Positions 6,353 through 8,482 of a DNA stretch of 8,482 nt are shown here, piece by piece (the stretch's first letter is position 1; each line of letters begins with the position of its first letter). Made by a program: the position numbers and the translations under genes. The stretch spans positions 1 to 8,482 of the forward strand of contig JAUPWI010000042.1 of assembly GCA_030916545.1 (NCBI GenBank), given 5' to 3'. The stretch comes from Patescibacteria group bacterium. Its GTDB lineage: Bacteria; Patescibacteriota; Minisyncoccia; Moranbacterales; UBA1568. The notes under the pieces were generated by a model. It was given only the letters and a program-made list of their open reading frames with translations. It made no database searches and was not told the origin of the DNA.

Positions 6353-6808
6353 TCAGGATATCGGCTTGACGCCAATGGTAAGCAGAGGCTTCCCTCCCGA
6401 CGTCTGAGTGAATTTGACATAACACCAGACGCTCATCGCTTCCAATCGAACCGCACATAGAGTCTTGTCGGCATCGTGCGACGAAACGCGTAATCCGCGT
6501 ACAAACGAGTTTCGATTCTGCAAGTTCTGCTCTCGCTCCTGTTCCTCCTGTTCGTCGCCCCCGCTGACATCCGTCCCAAAAATCCTCAGCACAGTCAGGG
6601 CGGATATCCACGAGCCGACCTGTATCAATATCGGCTGTCTGTCCGTTCCGATCTTCGTCTCATATCGCACTGGCCGATACAGCCTTACAGATTCGCACAG
6701 AGCCTGGTAGAAATCAGATTGATTAAGCACTTCTTCCAGTATACCTCTGACGCGACGGCAAGCATCGGTCTGTTCGACAGGTATTGTCCGTTTCTGATGC
6801 TGTGACAT
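6353..6808 (-). CDS. Hypothetical protein (151 aa)
   Basis: I do not recognise this protein. It has no signal peptide or membrane helix. Residues 15-45 look helical (VRGILEEVLNQSDFYQALCESVRLY); 48-80 and 101-150 look mostly like beta strands (PILIQVGSWISALTVLRIFGTD; SVWCYVKFTQ; KPLLTIGVKPI). A charged, Gln/Glu-rich linker at 85-100 separates the two halves, which suggests two small domains or a loop insertion. The start is well supported: AGGAGG lies 5 nt before the ATG, and a near-consensus promoter lies about 65 bp upstream. The gene ends just before a terminator shared with rpmA. Other readings across this region on either strand have no such signals. It is likely a soluble cytoplasmic protein of unknown role. 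Confidence 0.75.
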   Translation of the reverse strand: MSQHQKRTIPVEQTDACRRVRGILEEVLNQSDFYQALCESVRLYRPVRYETKIGTDRQPILIQVGSWISALTVLRIFGTDVSGGDEQEEQEREQNLQNRNSFVRGLRVSSHDADKTLCAVRLEAMSVWCYVKFTQTSGGKPLLTIGVKPIS

Positions 6809-6873
6809 TCCGTCCTCCTACTCATGACTATATTGGTAAAAAACTTCCCACCCCGAATATTCAGAGCTAATCT

Positions 6874-6902
6874 CTTATAACACAAAAAATAACAAGCGTC
6901 AA
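6874..6902 (-). promoter_or_regulatory. Promoter of the 151-aa gene (TTGACG-N17-TATAAG, extended -10)
   Basis: On the minus strand TTGACG lies at 6902-6897 and TATAAG at 6879-6874, 17 bp apart, with TG one base before the -10. Start is expected near 6867, leaving a leader of about 59 nt that ends with AGGAGG. Confidence 0.75.
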
Positions 6903-6933
6903 ACCTCATCCGAGAATTCCGATGAAACCAAAA

Positions 6934-6960
6934 ATCCCGCCAAAACGACGGGATCTTTTT
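6934..6960 (-). terminator. Rho-independent terminator downstream of tRNA-Val
   Basis: ATCCCG (6934-6939) pairs with CGGGAT (6949-6954) around a 9-nt loop. On the minus strand a run of T follows (opposite the A run ending at 6934), ending the tRNA transcript. A T6 run on the plus-strand side could make it bidirectional, but no plus-strand gene leads into it. Confidence 0.8.
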
Positions 6961-7005
6961 TATCCGTGACAGTACCGATTAGCCCCCCTCCTAAGAATCT
7001 TCCGG

Positions 7006-7079
7006 TGGTCGCACCTGGACTCGAACCAGGGACCTCTGCAATGTGAATGCAGCGTTCTAACCAACTGAACTATGCGACC
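7006..7079 (-). tRNA. tRNA-Val (anticodon CAC)
   Basis: A complete 74-nt cloverleaf: acceptor arms GGTCGCA and TGCGACC pair fully with discriminator A; D-stem GTTC/GAAC; anticodon stem CTGCA/TGCAG around loop TTCACAT, giving anticodon CAC, which reads GTG; variable loop AGGTC; T-arm CCTGG-TTCGAGT-CCAGG. The bases after the discriminator read CCG, so the CCA end is not encoded and must be added enzymatically. Confidence 0.97.
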
Positions 7080-7103
7080 GTACATCTCATTTCCAACGTT
7101 CGT

Positions 7104-7132
7104 ATTGTAGGCAAAAGGAAGGGCTTTGTCTA
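7104..7132 (-). promoter_or_regulatory. Promoter of tRNA-Val (TAGACA-N17-TACAAT)
   Basis: On the minus strand TAGACA lies at 7132-7127 and TACAAT at 7109-7104, 17 bp apart, each matching five of six consensus bases. The -35 box overlaps the TAG stop codon of the upstream Nudix reading frame (7130-7132). Start is expected near 7097, about 18 nt before the tRNA. Confidence 0.72.
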
Positions 7133-7951
7133 GAGCGGAGCGAGTATCCTGAGCGCCTCGAGCGCGTACTGCCGCACCCGCTCCTCAAGGTCCTCGTGGC
7201 ATTCAATCTCCTCCCGGGTCAACCAACGACACCCACCACTCTTTTCTCTCCCCTCTGGCTCAATGATTTCTGTTGTTTCCGCAGTCGCGAAATACACATG
7301 ATCCTCATGGCGGTGTTCCGGCGAGATAAAATGAATATTCATCCCGATCGGCGGCAGGATATCCGCATATCCTTCATGCTGATACATAAAACGCTGATTC
7401 CCGTCCCACAAGCGAATCCTCAGCCCGACTTCTTCCCAGGCCTCGGCCACGGCCGCTTCGGGCGCCGTCTGGGTATTCTCGATATGTCCTCCCGGCGGGA
7501 GCCAGATACCATGCTTCTCATGCAGCCGCAAGAGTACCCGTCGGCTCGGCACATGCACGATGAACACGCTTGCGGTCCGGTCGATCTCCCCCGGTTTGGT
7601 ATGGATATGCGGCATATCATTTTTTCTTATTCTTTTTGGTTTCGGAACCGGAAGTGATTCGGCGGTGATGCGAATGAGCTCCGCGAGCCGCTCCCTATCC
7701 TCGATCAGATCCTCGTCGATATGCATCGATGGCCGAGCGCCCGGATACGCAATCCCTTCGACATATCGCTCACCGACGAATGCCTTGCCCGCCTCGGTGA
7801 TCTTCACGAAGAGCTCATCATCGCAGACCAGAGCCACGACCTTGTCCCCGCAGTACAATGCATATTCGCCGAACATCTTGCGCGAACGTATTCCCGGAAT
7901 TAAAGCAAGCTGATCCTCGATATATTCGATGGTTGAGACCTTGGTTGCCAT
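7130..7951 (-). CDS. TfoX N-terminal domain protein fused to a Nudix hydrolase
   Basis: A 273-residue protein of two unrelated domains. Residues 1-111 match the TfoX/Sxy N-terminal family: MATKVSTIEYIEDQL, RKMFGEYALYC (24-34), VVALVCDDELFVKI (38-51), YPGARP (69-74) and the basic PKPKRIRK ending (103-110). Residues from 113 on form a Nudix hydrolase: TASVFIV, RVLLRLHEKHGIWLPPGGH (138-156) and the Nudix box at 155-177. In the box the usual first Glu is Gln161 and the usual Arg is Ala169, but Glu170, Glu173, Glu174 and Gly176 are kept. Nudix enzymes cleave nucleoside diphosphate-linked compounds; the substrate is not readable. ATG at 7951 matches TfoX family starts; ATG at 7975, overlapping the upstream stop as TGATG, is an alternative. 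A second ATG at 7615 would start the Nudix half alone (see findings on the A6 run). Confidence 0.88.
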   Translation of the reverse strand: MATKVSTIEYIEDQLALIPGIRSRKMFGEYALYCGDKVVALVCDDELFVKITEAGKAFVGERYVEGIAYPGARPSMHIDEDLIEDRERLAELIRITAESLPVPKPKRIRKNDMPHIHTKPGEIDRTASVFIVHVPSRRVLLRLHEKHGIWLPPGGHIENTQTAPEAAVAEAWEEVGLRIRLWDGNQRFMYQHEGYADILPPIGMNIHFISPEHRHEDHVYFATAETTEIIEPEGREKSGGCRWLTREEIECHEDLEERVRQYALEALRILAPL

Positions 7952-7974
7952 ACGAAAACATTTCAGATAACTCA

Positions 7975-8307
7975 TCAATTCAGGGTACGTTTTGGTGTAT
8001 CGCCTGAGCCATGCTGATCTCGTAATGTTTGTATCCCCTGATAGATCTTTGCCGAAGCGATATAAGCGCTCCGCAAATAATCCACCTGGCTTTCAATCTG
8101 ACCGACTATATTTCGTGCTTCGGCATTTTCTCCGTCCGTTCCAAGTTTCGCCAATACACCTCTCATTTCTGCCAAATCAGTTTCCGCATCTTGTAAAGCA
8201 ACTTCTAGATCCTGCATCCTCGTATACGCAGCCTCCGACTTATTTCTCAACAAGACTTCCCCTGGCGAAAGAGTCTCTGCTGTCATTTGTGGGTTTTCGT
8301 ATAACAT
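7975..8307 (-). CDS. Hypothetical small coiled-coil protein (110 aa)
   Basis: I do not recognise this protein. It has 110 residues, no cysteine, no membrane segment and a mostly helical, heptad-like composition: about 17-54 (KSEAAYTRMQDLEVALQDAE and on to VLAKL) and 63-95 (NIVGQIESQ and on to IYQGIQTLRD), joined by a Gly/Asp/Asn turn (GTDGEN). A two-helix antiparallel hairpin is likely. Its stop codon overlaps a possible start of the TfoX-Nudix gene as TGATG, which suggests translational coupling. ATG at 8307 is chosen as the longest start, with a weak GGTGG a few bases upstream; ATG at 8286 is possible. Confidence 0.7.
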   Translation of the reverse strand: MLYENPQMTAETLSPGEVLLRNKSEAAYTRMQDLEVALQDAETDLAEMRGVLAKLGTDGENAEARNIVGQIESQVDYLRSAYIASAKIYQGIQTLRDQHGSGDTPKRTLN

Positions 8308-8345
8308 AGACCACCGGTATATATGCGATTTACAACACTAGTATA

Positions 8346-8361
8346 CACCAAAGAATTCTTT
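8346..8361. promoter_or_regulatory. Possible promoter/operator region between the S24 gene and the coiled-coil gene
   Basis: The 63-bp gap holds a minus-strand TATACT next to a 12-bp AT-rich palindrome (AAAGAATTCTTT, 8350-8361). No good -35 is seen at 16-18 bp. The palindrome could be an operator half-structure, but no known box was matched. Confidence 0.25.
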
Positions 8362-8370
8362 TGTAACTCA

Positions 8371-8482
8371 CTATTTCGGCAACTTGAGCACATTGACCAC
8401 AAGACCGTTGATAACGAAATCATCCTCATCAGTGAGAAAAATCGGCTGATGCCGCTTGTCGGTCGATTCCGGAATAAGCGCA
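8371..8482 (-). CDS. C-terminal end of a LexA/S24-type peptidase or repressor, cut by window edge
   Basis: Only the last 37 residues are visible, ending in a TAG at 8371-8373. They read ALIPESTDKRHQPIF at the start and VINGLVVNVLKLPK at the end. This matches the C-terminal strand pattern of the S24 family (LexA, UmuD, phage repressors): LIPEN-x-PI followed by a final I-x-G-x-VV-x-V segment. The catalytic Ser and Lys would lie just beyond the right edge, so self-cleavage ability cannot be judged. LexA is the likeliest identity in a small bacterial genome, but UmuD or a phage-type repressor is possible. The gene is separated by 63 bp from the coiled-coil gene on the same strand. Confidence 0.7.
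   Translation of the reverse strand, partial: ALIPESTDKRHQPIFLTDEDDFVINGLVVNVLKLPK

Noticed and set aside
6087..6611. Minus-strand reading of 174 codons overlapping rpmA and the 151-aa gene
   Set aside because: Crosses the bidirectional terminator and overlaps two better-supported genes; no start signals.
1..8482. Mobile elements, CRISPR repeats, toxin-antitoxin or defence genes
   Set aside because: No transposase, integrase, terminal inverted repeats, spaced direct repeats or recognisable toxin/antitoxin pair on either strand.
1..8482. UGA recoding as in some CPR lineages
   Set aside because: TGA ends several well-bounded genes (scpB, dacA, MFS, both orphans) right where family length or a terminator predicts a stop.

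Overview
The window reads as an ordinary chromosomal segment of a small-genome bacterium, most likely a member of the Candidate Phyla Radiation (Patescibacteria). This is inferred from several small orphan genes, divergent versions of core proteins, a tRNA gene with no encoded CCA end, and a membrane-anchored Ada-like zinc domain of a kind I associate with that group. TGA works as an ordinary stop in several genes, so there is no sign of UGA recoding. No sequence search was possible, so the taxonomic call is tentative. No phage, transposon, CRISPR array or defence system is visible.

Layout. (1) Positions 1-3289, minus strand: a run of four genes, scpA, scpB, a D-Ala-D-Ala carboxypeptidase (dacA-like) and mraY, which is cut by the left edge. 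It joins chromosome condensation (the ScpAB subunits of SMC) to peptidoglycan synthesis and trimming. (2) Positions 3518-4152, minus strand: a self-contained transcription unit. It has a perfect TTGACA-N17-TATAAT promoter, a leader of about 175 nt with several inverted repeats, a good Shine-Dalgarno, a 122-residue orphan protein and a hairpin terminator. (3) Positions 4172-5883, minus strand: a two-gene unit made of a membrane-anchored Ada-like zinc-domain protein and an MFS transporter. (4) Positions 5898-6318, plus strand: ribosomal protein L27 (rpmA) with its own near-consensus promoter and a strong terminator. That promoter overlaps a possible divergent promoter for the zinc-domain gene. 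(5) Positions 6353-6902, minus strand: a 151-residue orphan protein with a near-consensus promoter and strong Shine-Dalgarno; it shares a bidirectional terminator with rpmA. (6) Positions 6934-8482, minus strand: the C-terminal end of a LexA/S24-type protein, a small coiled-coil protein, a TfoX_N-Nudix fusion, and a tRNA-Val(CAC) with its own promoter and terminator.

Most genes are routine. The points most worth a second look are the junction of the TfoX_N-Nudix fusion, where one extra A in an A6 run would split it into two normal adjacent genes; the structured leader upstream of the 122-residue orphan; the anchored Ada-like domain encoded next to a transporter; and the overlapping divergent promoters at rpmA.
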